A stretch of 64,000 nt of DNA from Apium graveolens (Eukaryota; Streptophyta; Magnoliopsida; Apiales; Apiaceae): assembly GCF_009905375.1 (NCBI RefSeq), contig NC_133653.1, forward strand, positions 57,548,673 through 57,612,672, given 5' to 3'. Made by a program: the position numbers and the translations under genes. The notes under the pieces are model-generated. The model saw only the letters and a program-made list of their open reading frames with translations, was not told where the DNA came from and made no database searches. Positions 22,981 to 36,885 of this stretch are shown piece by piece (positions within the stretch are counted from its first letter, which is position 1; each line of letters starts with the position of its first letter).

Positions 22981-24300
22981 TGTAAGTCATATGTCATAGA
23001 CCTATTTGTATATTCGAGGATTCAACTCAACTCAAATAAGAATGTAATAAGTAAATAGTGGATCGACCGTCAGAGAGATCTCGCAAAGTAATATCTGTCA
23101 AAGGATTCAGAGACAATGTTCATCTACAGACTTGAGGAGTTAATTCACTGGAAGAAGTTCAAGAAGTTGATCATGCCTCAGTGATATAAATCAAGATCGT
23201 GGATTTAATCAAGTGACAGAGATCTCGTCAGGGTATCATTAAATTACAAGGAATTTAATCTGAAGAAAATCAAAGTGTCAGAGTCAAGACATGAAGAAAC
23301 GTCACGGAAGTTAGTCACTCATGAACCAGACAGTACATCGAGTGTCAACGTTGAAGTGGTGGAATTGATTCATAATTTTCAGTGATTTTCAGAAGATTTG
23401 CAGAAGAATGGTTGCTGCTCAAGACTAGAATTAATTCTCTATTAATTAATTAAGTCATCTAATTTAATTAAGAAAATAAATTATATCTGCGAAGAATAAT
23501 TTATTTATTAATTGAATTAATTTGATTAATTAATTCTGAATTAATTCTAGGAATTTTAGGAATTTTCAGAAGTTTAATTGGATTAAATTCAAGGCTTAAA
23601 TCAGCAAGACAATTGAAAATGAACTAGCATGACAATCAGGATTGTCATACCGATTGTCATGCTAGGCCATTTTACATTGTCTCACCGAAAGTCACTCTAG
23701 GAGGATGATTGTCTTGCTAGTTCATTCTGATTGTCATTCTAGTTCATTCAGATTGTCTTGCTAGTTCATTCAATTGTCCTACCGAAAGTCATACAAGCTT
23801 AAAGGATTGTCATTCCAATTCAATTAAATCAGCTGATTGATAAAAGAAGCAGAGAAGCAGCATATCATTTTTATCAACTCAATCAAAAGTCAAGAACAAA
23901 GTGCAGCCGCCTTGAAATATAACATCCTTCATCTGCTTTATTCAAGATCATAATTTCTAGATTGTAATGTTAAATCTAATCCACTAGAAATCTTTATCTT
24001 GTTCTTGTATATCAATCTAGCGGATTAAAATCCCTAGAACTTAATCTCAAATCGCGTTTAGCATTTGATTCTAATTATTGCGAAAATAGAAAAAGTTCAT
24101 GTCGAATTTATTCTAGATTTGTGATAATTGATTTGAGATTAATACCTTGTAATCGATACAGTTGTTGTAACACCTTTCAAGTTTAATAATATTTTTATTT
24201 AACTTGAATTTTGTTTCACATTTTTTATTCCGCATTTTATTCGATTATTCGGTGCTGTTTGTATTCAACCCCCCTTCTACAAACACATTGGGACCCAACA
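22981..24300 (+). repeat. Copia 3' LTR (1320 bp)
   Basis: Constant offset of 6173 bases from the 5' LTR from first to last base and no differences noticed; followed by the AATAG duplication. Confidence 0.95.
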
Positions 24301-24305
24301 AATAG

Positions 24306-25095
24306 GGAGAGCTGCTTGGTTATTACACATGGCATAGGAACCATCAATTCTATATGTAGCCACATAACTCTGCTTCTTTCTCCACATTATGCAAGATTAC
24401 CGATTTTTGACCAAAAAATTTACATCATGTAGCACCATGTTTATCGGATAGTAACTTGGTGACTGGAACATAGGTCTACTGTCGAAGCATCTAGTCAGTG
24501 GTGACTGCAAGACAAGTAGACATGTGCAAACAAACTTTAAGAACAACTACCAGTAAGTATTATTGATGGTTATTACTTCAAAACATGAATTCAGATGTTG
24601 AAGCAACCATCATATGAAAACCATGAGCATTACCACCAACGACTAATACCAATATCAATTGTGTTTATATCATGAACAATGTTTCTTTTGTAATTAACGT
24701 TTAACATACAGAACACTCCAAACATACAAAGTTAGCCAGCATACTGAGTAGCCGATAGCCTGGAAACTTTGTCCGCTTTTTTAATCTAAATAATTAGAAA
24801 TATGTGTGTCTGAGATAGAGAGAGTCACGTGATATCATGTTATAGTGTAGACAGAAGAATAGAATTGACACATGAACTAAACATGTGATATTTGTTGGCT
24901 GACAATATAAATAATATATATTGTTTTTGGTTTCTTATTGTCCTCTATCAACCTTGATTCTTATTTGGCTCTTGATTTACTATAAGTTGTGAAATAGTTT
25001 TAACTTATGCATAGCTCTTTTTACCATTTAATGTAGACAATGTACTAGCAGTAATGAATTGTATTTTAACCATAACTCTTGGATTGTATTTTCAG
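24306..25095. other. CACTA interior between copia insertion and captured exons
   Basis: No ORF recognised. The last ~250 bp are T-rich and end TTGTATTTTCAG at 25095, a good splice acceptor, so this part is probably the copied intron of the EDR2-like gene. The junction between CACTA-proper sequence and copied gene sequence should lie here but cannot be placed by eye. Confidence 0.5.
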
Positions 25096-25217
25096 GTTCC
25101 TGCTAGACCAAACTATAGTCTGGTTCTTTATTATGCAACTGAGAGGCCTGTAAAGGAGAACTCTTTGCTGGGTCGATTTGTCGATGGGAGTGATGCGTTC
25201 CATGATTCAAGATTTAA

Positions 25218-28200
25218 TGTAATATCCGGGAAAATTATGTGAATATTATATGTTAAATAAATAAATATTATGTGTTTTATAAATTTAAAGTGATTATTGC
25301 CATAATATTAGATGTTACAGTGGTTATGTGTGTTTCTGTGCTGACCAGAAATTTTTTTGATTGATTAATATATGTTTAAACTGTAATTATATGAATCTAT
25401 CTGCAATCGGGACGCGTATTTATGAGCGTCTTTATTAAGGTACTCGTTTATTTCATTTTATGCGCGTTTGAATGTATTATAGGTGTTTTCGGGTTTTTAT
25501 GGTAATTTAGGGATCGTTTCTGGGTTTCAAAAATCAGTGGACCGGGACCCCACCGGGACGTCAAACCCCACAAAATCCGTGTTTTTATTTTTATAAAATT
25601 ATTCGTATTTCAAATACCCTTTATTTTTGAATTTTTCAAAAATTTTGGGGAATTTTGACATTCATTTTGTATTTTATTTATAATTTTGGGGCTTAATTAT
25701 TTTAATTACGGGAATAAAAGTACCCTTATTTGATTTTGGGTATTTATTTTCCAGATATTATAAATAGCAGGTTTTACTATTTTCTTTTAATTTTATTTTC
25801 ATTTATTTTCTGAAAATTCACAAAAATCCAAGATTAAGCTTTTGGGGTGAAATTCTCTGCACCAACTTGAATCACTGTTTTTTATTGATTCTGAGAACCA
25901 AATCAAAAGCTCTGCACACCAAAACGATTCTTATTCGAAGCTCTATCTATTGATACCCTTTTTAAAATCTGAGGTACAGTAAATCAAAAAATTAATTTTT
26001 AAATTTTTGTTCTTGAAATTTTTTTGAGTTGTGATGATTTTCGGTTAATTTTGATGTTACCCATAGCTTTAGAATGATATTTAGGATCGATTCATATAGT
26101 TGGTTGTGTTGTTTTAGTCTCAGATTGCTATACCCGAGTTTTGAGTTTTTAGGTTTTTTTAATTCGAAGTTTTGATTTAATCGTGATGTTCTTGATGATT
26201 GTGATGATTAGAATAGCTTTAAATTGATCCGGGCTTTAATTTGAGGGTTAAATTGATGATTTTGGTGCTGTTTTTGAGTAAACCCGAGTTCGCCGGATTC
26301 TGGAACTCGTGGCCGGCTTTCATGGCTGTTCCAGCCGGAATCAACGAACTCCGGTTCATTTCTGAGAGCTGCTCTGGTGTTCTAATTGCTGGCATGATTG
26401 TGCATCATTTTGGCTTGATAAAGAGTCACGAAATCGGGGCTAAAGGGGTGAACGGAGTTCGCCGGAAACTGGAGAACTCGCCGGAATATGCAAATTTTCC
26501 GGCTTGTTCTTGAGTTTCTTAGTGACCCAGTTCGACCCATTTTGAGCCCAATTCCCGACCCGGATTCAATCCACCCAAACCCTAACCCCCTTTCCCCTAA
26601 ACTGTTTCCCATATTTTCCTTTTATTTTAATTCAAAAAATCAATTTCAATTTTTTTCAAATCATTTCTTTTATTTTCAAAAACCACTTAATAATCATTTT
26701 AAATTCTAAAAAAATTATTTTCTCAATTATTTTAAATTCCATAAAATTATTTTTTTTTCTTATTTTCAAAAATCTAATTTGATTTAATTATTTATAATTT
26801 ATTTTAGTTAATTATTTATGAGTTCAATTAATTGATTAATTCATTTAATCGATTAATTTTATTTATAAATAGTTAAATAAATATAAATTATTTATAATTA
26901 ATTCAAATAATCCTAAAAATATTTTTAAACCTTTAAAAATTATATTTTGGTATTTAAAAGTCAATTAATATTATTATTAATTGATTTATTTTCATTTATT
27001 TCTTATTTTATTCATAATAAATAAACCGTTCGTCCGTTTAATACGAAACGAACGCGTACAAACTCAGAAAATTATTACGCTTTCAATAAAAATACTTTTG
27101 AGAATTAATTTCTTTTTTTATTGCAATGACATTTGATTTGTGTATCAGTTTGAATCGGTATCTTATCGGTAAATATTATTAATGACCTGATTTTCATTCA
27201 GAACGCACTGAGATATATCTTTTAACGATCTGACTTATGTGTTACATGAAATATGTGATTACGTGTTATACGAATACCAGGATTACGTGCTATGTGATAT
27301 GCATGCTACTTGTTTATAGTTTTAAAATTCCATGCTTAGTTATAAACGATCGGGTAGATGTCAAGAGGTATAATTACGTCGATTGAGTTTGGTTCTGTGG
27401 TTAAGATAGCCCTTTTGTTTATAGAATCGAGTAGCAAGAAGTGCAGTCAAGTACTAGACGGAGTTGGTAGCCAGCAGTTATAAGCCAGGATTCTAGCGAA
27501 AAGTTATTGAGCATACCAAGCAAGTATTCTCCCCTATTCTAAATTCAGAATAGCTTATTATTTTACATATTCAAAATATAAGAACTGTTTATAAATACTC
27601 TGATAGCGCATTGAATATCAATACTCCTATGTTTATTGACATTTGAAAATTCTAGCAATCATTCTGCTAGAACCAATCTTTTGATTCGATAGATAGTGAA
27701 TAACTATACTATCCAGATATACTCTATACAGTGAAACTTTGAATTAAGATTAGCGCATAACTACTTGTTCTGGTTATTTCGCCATCAGTTGTTGAGATAA
27801 CTCCGGACCATGTGACATGGGGAGTTGAATAGATAAGGATGTCATTGATCGGACTCTGTTAATCAAAATTGATATTGTGAATGGGTTAATGGTTAGCGTA
27901 AGAGTCCGAGGCACCGGTCCAGTGTGAGCTATTATACGAAAGTGTAATATCTTGCTAGGCGAGTATATGCCTTTTTATGGATATCCAATAGGTACGATAT
28001 GGCTGCGGGATATCGATACCTATATTTACGGTATGGTTGCGGGATACCGGTGTTGTTTCGTGACTGATCATCAGGAACAACATAGTGCATAATTGTGTTT
28101 GATTTAAAATGTCGCTTAAACTTTAAAGTTTATATCAGCTTTGACTTTTACTTAGATATTGTTATTGTTGTTCACTTACAAACTTCCTATTACTTGCTGA

Positions 28201-28566
28201 GCATCTCTTCGCTCATACTTTTTTATTAATCTAATCTTTCAGCTAAGCCAGAGCAGGCTTGAGTTCCAGGTTTGAGCATAAGTCAAGTGCTTGTAGATAG
28301 TTTGGTGTGTTTTCCAGGTAGACAGTTGGGACGCTTAACTAGTCTAGAGGTTTGTAATAAAATTTGAATAAATTGTAAACCTAATTAGACTTATGGTTTG
28401 TAATAACAATTGGTTTGTATTAGTGCTTGTTCCATACTATAACATGTGATCGATCCAGTTGCATGCAAGGGGTCATATTTATTATATTATTCTGTTGTGA
28501 TTATTTTACTATTGTTTATTGGCTAGTGACCCCAAATCTAGACCCCGGGTTTGGAGGGCGTCACAG
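25218..28566 (+). repeat. Gypsy 1 5' LTR (3349 bp)
   Basis: TG...CA termini. Includes a strongly AT-rich block (about 26640-27010) and two tandem copies of a ~30-bp unit with GATATGGCTGCGGGATATC (27991-28055), of which the 3' LTR keeps only one. ORFs within (for example 26241-26513) are not conserved in the other LTR and are not genes. Confidence 0.92.
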
Positions 28567-28569
28567 GTT

Positions 28570-28581
28570 GGTATCAGAGCT
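28570..28581 (+). promoter_or_regulatory. Gypsy 1 primer-binding site (tRNA-iMet type)
   Basis: TGGTATCAGAGC three bases downstream of the 5' LTR end. Confidence 0.9.
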
Positions 28582-29098
28582 ACATGTTATGGTCACTGAA
28601 ACAAGCTTAGAATTGTCATAGATGAGTCATAGGAAGATCACATAAGATAGGCGCATGTAGTTTAGCTCTTATGTGGTTAAATTTAGGTTATAGGGCTGGG
28701 TTATAGTTAAGTTGTTTAGGTTTCCTGTTTTGCGTTTAGCCTTAGGCCTTTATGTTATTGCCTTGATATTTTGTTGGTTTTGAGGATGGTAAGAAGTGTT
28801 GAAAAGGGGGTGGAAGGTTGTGTTGCAACCCTATCCATCATTTGTTGGTTTATTTGAGATTTTGGGCAAGGGTTTAAAAGGTTTGGATAATTCTTCATCA
28901 ATTTTCTTTGTGTTATTATTCTCGAGATAATAAGCAGGATTATGTGATAATCATGTCACTTGTGTTAATATGTTAGCTAGTTTATGATATTTTGAGAAGA
29001 GATAATGTTTGAGAATGTTGATATGCTAAGGAATTGCTACATATTTGACACAATGCTTGACAAATTATTATATATGTTGCTTGTTTCTTATCAGAATA
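28582..29098 (+). other. Gypsy 1 untranslated leader
   Basis: Between primer site and gag start codon; no ORF of note. It would hold the RNA packaging signal by analogy with other LTR elements, which cannot be seen directly. Confidence 0.6.
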
Positions 29099-29209
29099 AT
29101 GGCACCAAAGAGAAAGAATAATTCAGGAGAGGATCGTACCGAGATCCAGACAGATCCAGCGATTGTCCAGATGTTGGGACTGATGCAACAACAAATGCTA
29201 CATCTAACA

Positions 29210-29248
<39 letters not shown>

Positions 29249-32200
29249 GCAGCATCACCACATGCAGTGACTTTTAAGCAGTTTCAAGCTGTGAAGCCAC
29301 CTGAGTTCAAGGGAAGTGTTGATCCCGTGGAAGCCAATGCATGGCTGAAGGAGATGAAAAAGGCTTTTGAATTAGTCGGAGCAAGAACTGAACAGAAAAC
29401 CAAGTTTTCAAGCTACTTTCTGAAGGGCAAGGGGAACTATTGGTGGGAATCCACGCGAGCATTGGAAGGAGGTGAGTTTATAACTTGAGAAAAGTTTACC
29501 GAGCTGTTCCTGGAAAAGTATTTCCCGAGGTACATGAAGAACCAAATAAAGATTAAGTTCTTGAACCTAACCCAGGGAGATCTTACTGTCGCTGAATATG
29601 AAGCTAAGTTTACTGAGTTAGCGAGGTTTGTGCCAGATCAGGTTGACACAGATTAAAAGAAGGCCAGAAGATTTGAACATGGATTAAAATTTTGGATTAA
29701 GAATAGGGTGGCTATGTTTGAGTTGACTTCATATGTGGCAGTGGTTCAGAAAGCAGTGGTGATTGAAAGTAGGAGTGACATGTCTCAGAAAGGAAAGGAT
29801 GGGAAGAAAAGGAAAATAGAAACCTCAGAAGGAGGTCAGCAGCAAGGTAATTTTCAGGGCCATTTCAACAAAAGGCCGGGATTTCAGGGTAATAGGAATG
29901 GGGGATTCAAGAGACCACAATCAGGTAATGGAGGACAAGGCAACCGTTTTCAGAATTCAAATCAGCAGAGGCCCAATCGTCCACCAATGTCGGATTGTAA
30001 GTTTTGTGGTAGAAAACATTTTGGGGTTTGCAAAGCTAATTCTGCGTGCTACAAGTGCAATATGAAGGGATAACATGCATATGAGTGCCGCAATCAGATG
30101 TCAGAAGTTACATGTTTTCGATGTGGGAAGACAGGACATTACACCAACAACTGTAAAGAGCAAGCTCAAAGTGCAAATGTACCACAGATCACAGGACCAT
30201 CCTCTCAGGGTGTGCCAAGGATTGAGGGGGTACCAGCAAAGAATCAGCCAAAGGCCAGGACATTCAATATGACTATGTAGGATGCTGTTCAGAGCTCTGA
30301 CGTGGTTGCAGGTACGCTTCCAGTCAACTCCGTAAATGCTAAAGTTTTATTTGATTCTGGAGCTACAAGGTCATTTATTTCTCAAAGTTTTGTCGATAAA
30401 CTGCATTGCGAAGTTAAGTTGTTAGGACAAGCATTAATGATAGATTTAGCTAATAAGGATCAAGTTCCCGTTGATCGAGTGTGCCCGAGGTGCGACAATG
30501 AGATAGGAGAACATCATTTCTATGCTAACTTAATACCTTTTAAGTTGGGAGAATTTGATGTTATCTTAGGAATGGATTGGTTGTCAGAAAATAACGCTCA
30601 GATTGACTGTAAGAATAGGAAAGTGAGACTTCAGACCTTGGATAGCAAAAAGAAGATAATATTTTGAGGAAATAAGCAGGAGAAGAAGTTTTTAATGATA
30701 GTTCAAGCGAAGAAGCTATTGCGTCAGAATTGCGAGGCATATTTGGCCCATGTGACAGACACCAGCAAGGAAGTTCCAGCACTAGAAGCAATTCCAGTCG
30801 TCAATGAAATTCTAGATATCTTTCCAGACGATCTTCCATGATTACCTCCCGATGGAGAAATTGAATTTGCGATCGATTTAGCACCCGGAACAGAACCAGT
30901 TTCTAAAGCTCCGTACCGGATGGCACCAGTGGAGATGAAGGAGTTGGCAACTCAATTACAAGATCTTTTGGAGAAAGGAGTTATAAGACCCAGTGTATCC
31001 CCGTGGGGTGCACCGGTACTGTTTGTCAAGAAGAAAGACGGGAGTATGCGACTGTGCATTGACTATCGAGAATTGAATAAGCTGACCATTTAGAACAAGT
31101 ACCCGTTACCAAGGATCGATAATTTGTTTGACCAATTGAGAGGTGCTGTATGGTTTTCCAAGATTGATTTAAGATCCAGATATCATCAACTGAAGATCAA
31201 GCCAGAAGACATTCCGAAGACCGCATTCGAAACCAGATATGGGCATTATGAGTTTCTAGTAATGGTATTTGGATTAACCAACGCACCAGCAGCTTTCATG
31301 GATCTAATGAATCGAGTATTCAAGAAGTATTTGGATAAATTCGTGATCCTGTTTATAGACGACATTTTGATCTATTCTAAGACAGAAGAAGAGCATGCAG
31401 AACATTTGAGGATAGTTTTGGAGATATTGCGACAGGAGAAATTGTACGCAAAGTTTTCCAAGTGTGAATTTTGGTTAAAAGAAGTACGATTTCTTGGACA
31501 CGTGATTAGCAATAAAGGAATGGAAGTGGATCCAGCAAAGATTGAAGCCATAATCGACTGGGAAAGACCAAAAACACCAACAGAAGTAAGAAGTTTCATG
31601 GGATTAGCAGGTTACTACAGAAGATTCGTGCAAGATTTTGCGAAGATAGCTACGTCGTTGACAAAGCTCACCAGGAAGAACCAGAAATTTGAATGGAACG
31701 AGAAGTGCGAGGAAAGTTTCCAAGAATTAAAGAATAGATTAGTAAGTTCTCCAGTGCTAGTCTTGCCAGATGATCAAGGAAATTTTGTAATCTACAGTGA
31801 CGCGTCATATAAAGGATTGGGATGTATTTTAATGCAGCATGATAAAGTAATAGCCTACGCTTCAAGACAATTGAAACCACATGAAGAAACGTATTCAACA
31901 CATGATCTTGAATTGGCAGCTATAGTATTTGCATTGAATATTTGGAGGCATTATCTTTATGGAGAAAAGTGTGAGATCTACACGGACCACAAGAGTTTGA
32001 AATATATCTTTACCCAGAAGGAATTGAATATGAGGCAAAGAATATGGCTAGAACTGATCAAGGACTATAACTGTACTATCAATTATCATCCGAGCAAAGC
32101 GAATGTGGTGGCAGACGCTCTCAGCAGAAAAGAAAGGTTAAACATGATCATTTCATCTGAGGAATTAATCAAGGAGTTTGAGAAGCTTGAAATAGAGATC

Positions 32201-33672
32201 AGTATCCCAAGTATGTCTACAGATGTGTTGTGTATAATGTCTTTTTAACCAGAATTATTAGAAAAGATAAGAAGATGTCAGGAAGAAGTAATGAGTCATG
32301 AACGAGACAGTTTGACAGGAGAAGAGATAGGGAGTCAAAAGGATGATAAAGGGATATTAAGGTTTTCTTCTAGAATATGGATACCCAATGTAGCCGAGCT
32401 GAAAGATGAAATTCTTCGAGACGCTTACAACTCTAGATACTCAATTCATCCCGGGAGTACGAAGGTGTACAGAGGCTTAAGAGAAAAATTTTGGTGGCCA
32501 AGCATGAAGAAAAAAATTGCAGAATGGGTAGGTAAGTGTTATACTTGCCAGCGAGTCAAAGCGGAACATCAAAGGCCCAGTGGACTTTACGGCCATTGGA
32601 CATTCCATAATGGAAGTGGGAGCATATTGTGATGGAATTTGTAGTTGGATTACCGAGAACCGGAGCAAACCATGATGCTATTTGGGTTATTATTGACATA
32701 TTGACGAAGTCAGCGCATTTTCTTCCTATTAACGAGAGATTTTCAATGGATAAATTGGTTCAGTTATATCTTAAGGAAATTATGACACGACATGGAGTTC
32801 AAGTATCCATAGTTTCAGACAGAGATCCTCGATTTACTTCAAGATTTTGGAGAAGTTTTCAAGATTGTCTCGGAACGAAGCTGAATATGAGTACCGCGTA
32901 TCATCCGCAGACAGACGGTCAAAGTGAAAGGACGATTCAGACTATCGAAGACATGCTAAGGGTATGTGCGCTAGATTTTGAAGGAAGTTGGGACGGCCAT
33001 TTTCCATTGGTTGAATTCTCCTACAACAACAGTTATCATGCCAGTATTGGAATGCCGCCTTACAAAGCTTTATACGGGAGAAGATCCAGATCTCCAATAT
33101 GTTGGGAAGAAGTCGGTGAGAGAAAGATTTTGGGTCTAGAATTGATCCAGCAGACGAAAGAGAAAATAGAACTCATTCGGAAATGATTAGTAACAGCTCA
33201 AGATCGTCAACGCAAATATGCTGATCCTACCAGAAAGGATATGGAATTTGAAGTTGGAGAAGCAGTGCTATTGAAGATTTCACCTTGGAAGGGTTTATCA
33301 AGATTTGGAAAGAAAGGAAAGCTGAGTCCATGTTACGTTGGCCCTTTTGAGATTTTGAGGCATGTGGGAAAGGTTGCTTACGAATTAGCGTTACCACCTC
33401 ACATGCATCATATCTATAACGTTTTCCATGTGTCGATGTTGAAACGTTATTTACTTGATTCGAACCATGTGATAGAATATGAGCCAATCGAGATTCAGCC
33501 AGATTTATTTTTTGTAGAGCAACCGGTGCAGATTTTAGATAGGAAAGAAAGAGTGCTTAGGAATAAGTCTGTGTCTTTAGTGCGAGTCTTGTGGAGGAAT
33601 CCCAATGTTGAAGAGTCGACTTGGGAATAGGAAAGCGAAATGCGATCCAAGTATCCTCACTTGTTTTCTTAG
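29099..33672 (+). pseudogene. Gypsy 1 gag-pol pseudogene
   Basis: One ancestral frame, starting ATG at 29099 (MAPKRKNN), with a polyglutamine run (about 29205-29250), gag domain, CCHC knuckles (about 29997-30155, CFRCGKTGHYTNNC), protease LFDSGATRSF (about 30348), reverse transcriptase with FIDD (about 31358), RNase H, integrase with HHCC (about 32440-32560) and DDE residues, and a chromodomain-like end (about 33580-33660). It is broken by nonsense codons at 29486, 29654, 30071, 30278, 30665, 30839, 31091 and 32246, a frameshift between about 32577 and 32608, then stops at 32608, 33184 and 33628. It cannot encode active enzymes. Many breaks fit C-to-T or G-to-A changes. Confidence 0.92.
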
Positions 33673-33696
33673 GTTGATTCTGAGAACAGAATCCTG

Positions 33697-33711
33697 TTAA
33701 GGGGGGAAGGA
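33697..33711 (+). promoter_or_regulatory. Gypsy 1 polypurine tract
   Basis: AAGGGGGGAAGGA immediately before the 3' LTR. Confidence 0.85.
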
Positions 33712-36700
33712 TGTAATATCCGGGAAAATTATGTGAATATTATATGTTAAATAAATAAATATTATGTGTTTTATAAATTTAAAGTGATTATTGCCATAAT
33801 ATTAGATGTTACAGTTGTTATGTGTGTTTCTGTGCGAGCCAGAAAATTTTTCGATTGATTAATATATGTTTAAACTGCAATTATATGAATATATCTGCAA
33901 TCAGGACGCGTATTTATTAGTGTCTTTATTAAGGTACTCGTTTTATTTCATTTTATACATGTTTGAATGTATTCTAGGTGTTTTCAGGTTTTTCTGATAA
34001 TTTAGGGATCGTTTCTGGGTTTCAAAAATCAGTGGACTGGGACCCCACCGGGACGTCAAACCCCACAAAATCCGTGTTTTTATTTTTATAAAATTATTCG
34101 TATTCCAAATACCCCTTATTTTTGAATTTTTGAATTTTTCAAAAATTTTGGGGAATTTTGACATTAATTTTGTATTTTATCGTTTTTAAAATTATTCACC
34201 GAAATTATAATTTTGGGGCTTAATTATTTTAATTACGGGAATAAAAGTACCCTTATTTGATTTTGGGTATTTATTTTCAAGATATTATAAATAGCAGGTT
34301 TTACTATTTTCTTTTAATTTTATTTTTATTTATTTTCTAAAAATTCACAAAAATCCAGATTAAGCTTTGGGGGTGAAATTCTCTGCACCAACTTGAATCA
34401 CTGTTTTTGATTGATTTCGAGAACCAAATTGAAATCTCTGCACACCAAAACGATCCTTATTCCAAGCTCTATCTATTGATACCCTTTTTAGAATCTGAGG
34501 TACAGTAAATCGAAAAATCGGTTTTTTAATTTTTGTTCTTGAAATCGTTTTTGAGTTGTGATGATTTTCGGTTGATTTTGATGTCACCCATAGCTTTAGA
34601 ATGATATTTAGGATCGATTCATATAGTTGGTTGTGTTGTTTTAGTCTCGGATTGCTCTACCCGAGTTTTGAGTTTTTAAGTTTTTTTAATTCGAAGTTTT
34701 GATTTAATCGTGATGTTCTTGATGATTGTAATAGCTTTAAATTGATTTGAACTTTAATTTGAGGGTTAAATCGATGATTTTGGTGTTGTTTTTGAGTAAA
34801 CCCGAGTTCGTTGGATTCTGGAACTCGTGGCCGGCTTTCATGGTTGTTCCAGCCGGAATCAACGAACTTCGGTTCGTTTCTGAGAGCTGCTCTGGTGTTT
34901 GAATTGCTGGCATGATTGTGCATCATTTTGGCTTGATAAAGAGTCACGAAATCGGGGCTAAAGGGGGAACGGAGTTCGCCGGAAACTGGAGAACTCGCCG
35001 GAATATGCAAATTTTCCGGCTTATTCTTGAGTTTCTTAGCGACCCAGTTCGACCCGTTTTGAGCCCAAGTCCCCACCCGGATTCAATCCACCCAAACCCT
35101 AACCCCCTTTCCCCTAAACTGTTTCCCAGATTTTCCTTTTATTTTAATTCTAAAATTCAATTTCAATTTTTTTTAAATCATTTCTTTTATTTTCAAAAAT
35201 CATTTAGTAATCATTTTAAATTCTAAAAAAAATATTTTCTTAATTATTTTAAATTCCTAAAATTATTTTCTTTTATTATTTTCAAAAATCTAATTTGATT
35301 TAATTATTTATAATTTATTTTAATTAATTATTTATGAGTTCAATTAATTGATTAATTCATTTAATCAATTAATTTTATTTATAAATAGTTAAATAAATAT
35401 AAATTATTTATAATTAATTCAAATAATTCCTAAAAATATTTTTAAACCTTTAAAAATTATAATTTGGTATTTAAAAGTCAATTAATATTATTATTTCCAT
35501 TTATTTCTTATTTTATTCATAATAAATAAACCGTCCGTCCGTTTAATACGAAACGAACGCGTACACACTCAGGAAATTATTACGCTTTCAATAAAAATAC
35601 GTTTGAGACTTAATTTCTTTTGTATTGTAATGACATTTGATTTGTGTATCAGTTTGAATCGGTATTTGATCGGTAAATATTATTAATGACCTGATTTTTA
35701 TTCGGAACGCACTGAGACATATCTTTTAACGATCTGACTTATGTGTTACATGAAATATGTGATTACGTGTTATACGAATACCAGGATTACGTGCTATGTG
35801 ATATGCAAGCTACTTGTTTACAGTTTTAAAATGCCATGCTTAGTTATAAACGATCGGGTAGATGTCAAGACGTATAATTACGTCGATTGAGTTTGGTTCT
35901 GTCGGTTAAGATAGCCCTTTTGTTTATAGAATCGAGTAACAAGAAGTGCAGTCAAGTACTAGACGGAGTTGGTAGCCAGCAGTTATACGCCAGGGTTCTA
36001 GTGAAAAGTTATTGAGCATAACAGGCAAGTATTCTCCCCTATTATAAATTCAGAATAGCTTATTGTTTTACATATTCAAAATATAAGAACTGTTTATAAA
36101 TACTCTGATAGCGTATTGAATATCAATACTCCTATGTATATTGACATTCTCTTATTCTAGCGTTCATTCTGCTAGAACCAATCTTTTGATTTGATAGATA
36201 GTGAATAACTATACTATCCAAATATACTCTATACAGTGAAACTTTGAATTATGATTAGCGAATAACTAATTATTCTGGTTATTTCGCCATCAGTTGTTGA
36301 GATAACTCCGGACCATGTGACATGGGGAGTTGAATAGATAAGGATGTCATTGATCCGACTCCTTTAATCAAAATTGATTTTGTGAATGGGTTAATGGTTA
36401 GCGTAAGAGGCCGAGGCACCGGTCCAGCGTGAGCTATTATACGAAAGTGTAATATCTTGTTAGGCGAGTATATGCCTTTTTATGGATATCCACCGTATGG
36501 CTGCGGGATACCGGTATTGTTTCGTGACTGATCATCAGGAATAACATAGTGCATAATTGTGTTTGATTTAAAATATCGCTTAAAGTTTAAAGTTTATATC
36601 AACTTTGACTTTTACTCAGATATTGTTAATGTTGTTCACTTACAAACTTCATATCACTTGCTGAGCATCTCTTCGCTCATACGTGTTTATTAATCTAATC

Positions 36701-36885
36701 TTTCAGCTAAGCCAGAGCAGGCTTGAGTTCCAGGTTTGAGCAGAAGTCAAGTACTTGTAGATAGTTTGGTGTGTTTTCCCAGGGAGACCGTTGGGACGCT
36801 TAACTAGTCTAGAGGTTTGTAATAAAATTTGAATAAATTGTAAAACTAATTAGACTTATGGTTTGTATTAGTGCTTGTTCCATAC
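33712..36885 (+). repeat. Gypsy 1 3' LTR, first part
   Basis: Colinear with the 5' LTR until CATAC at 36881-36885, where gypsy 2 is inserted. Small indels and scattered substitutions relative to the 5' LTR, including loss of one ~30-bp unit near 36491-36520. Confidence 0.93.

Larger units (their letters stand above)
16808..24300 (+). mobile_element. Ty1/copia LTR retrotransposon, SIRE-like gag, gag-only (TR-GAG type)
   Basis: Two LTRs of 1320 bp (16808-18127, 22981-24300) start TGTAAGTC and end CCCAACA; in line-by-line reading I found no difference between them. The 5-bp duplication AATAG flanks the element (16803-16807, 24301-24305). A tRNA-iMet type primer site (18130-18141) and a purine tract (22970-22980) are in place. 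Gag is open over 743 codons, but the 2.5 kb behind it holds only a short protease relic and no integrase, reverse transcriptase or RNase H. It is therefore non-autonomous and would need enzymes from a related full element. Identical LTRs imply a very recent insertion. Confidence 0.92.

Noticed and set aside
24211..24432. 73-codon ORF spanning the copia 3' LTR boundary
   Set aside because: Runs across the insertion junction and has no conserved content.
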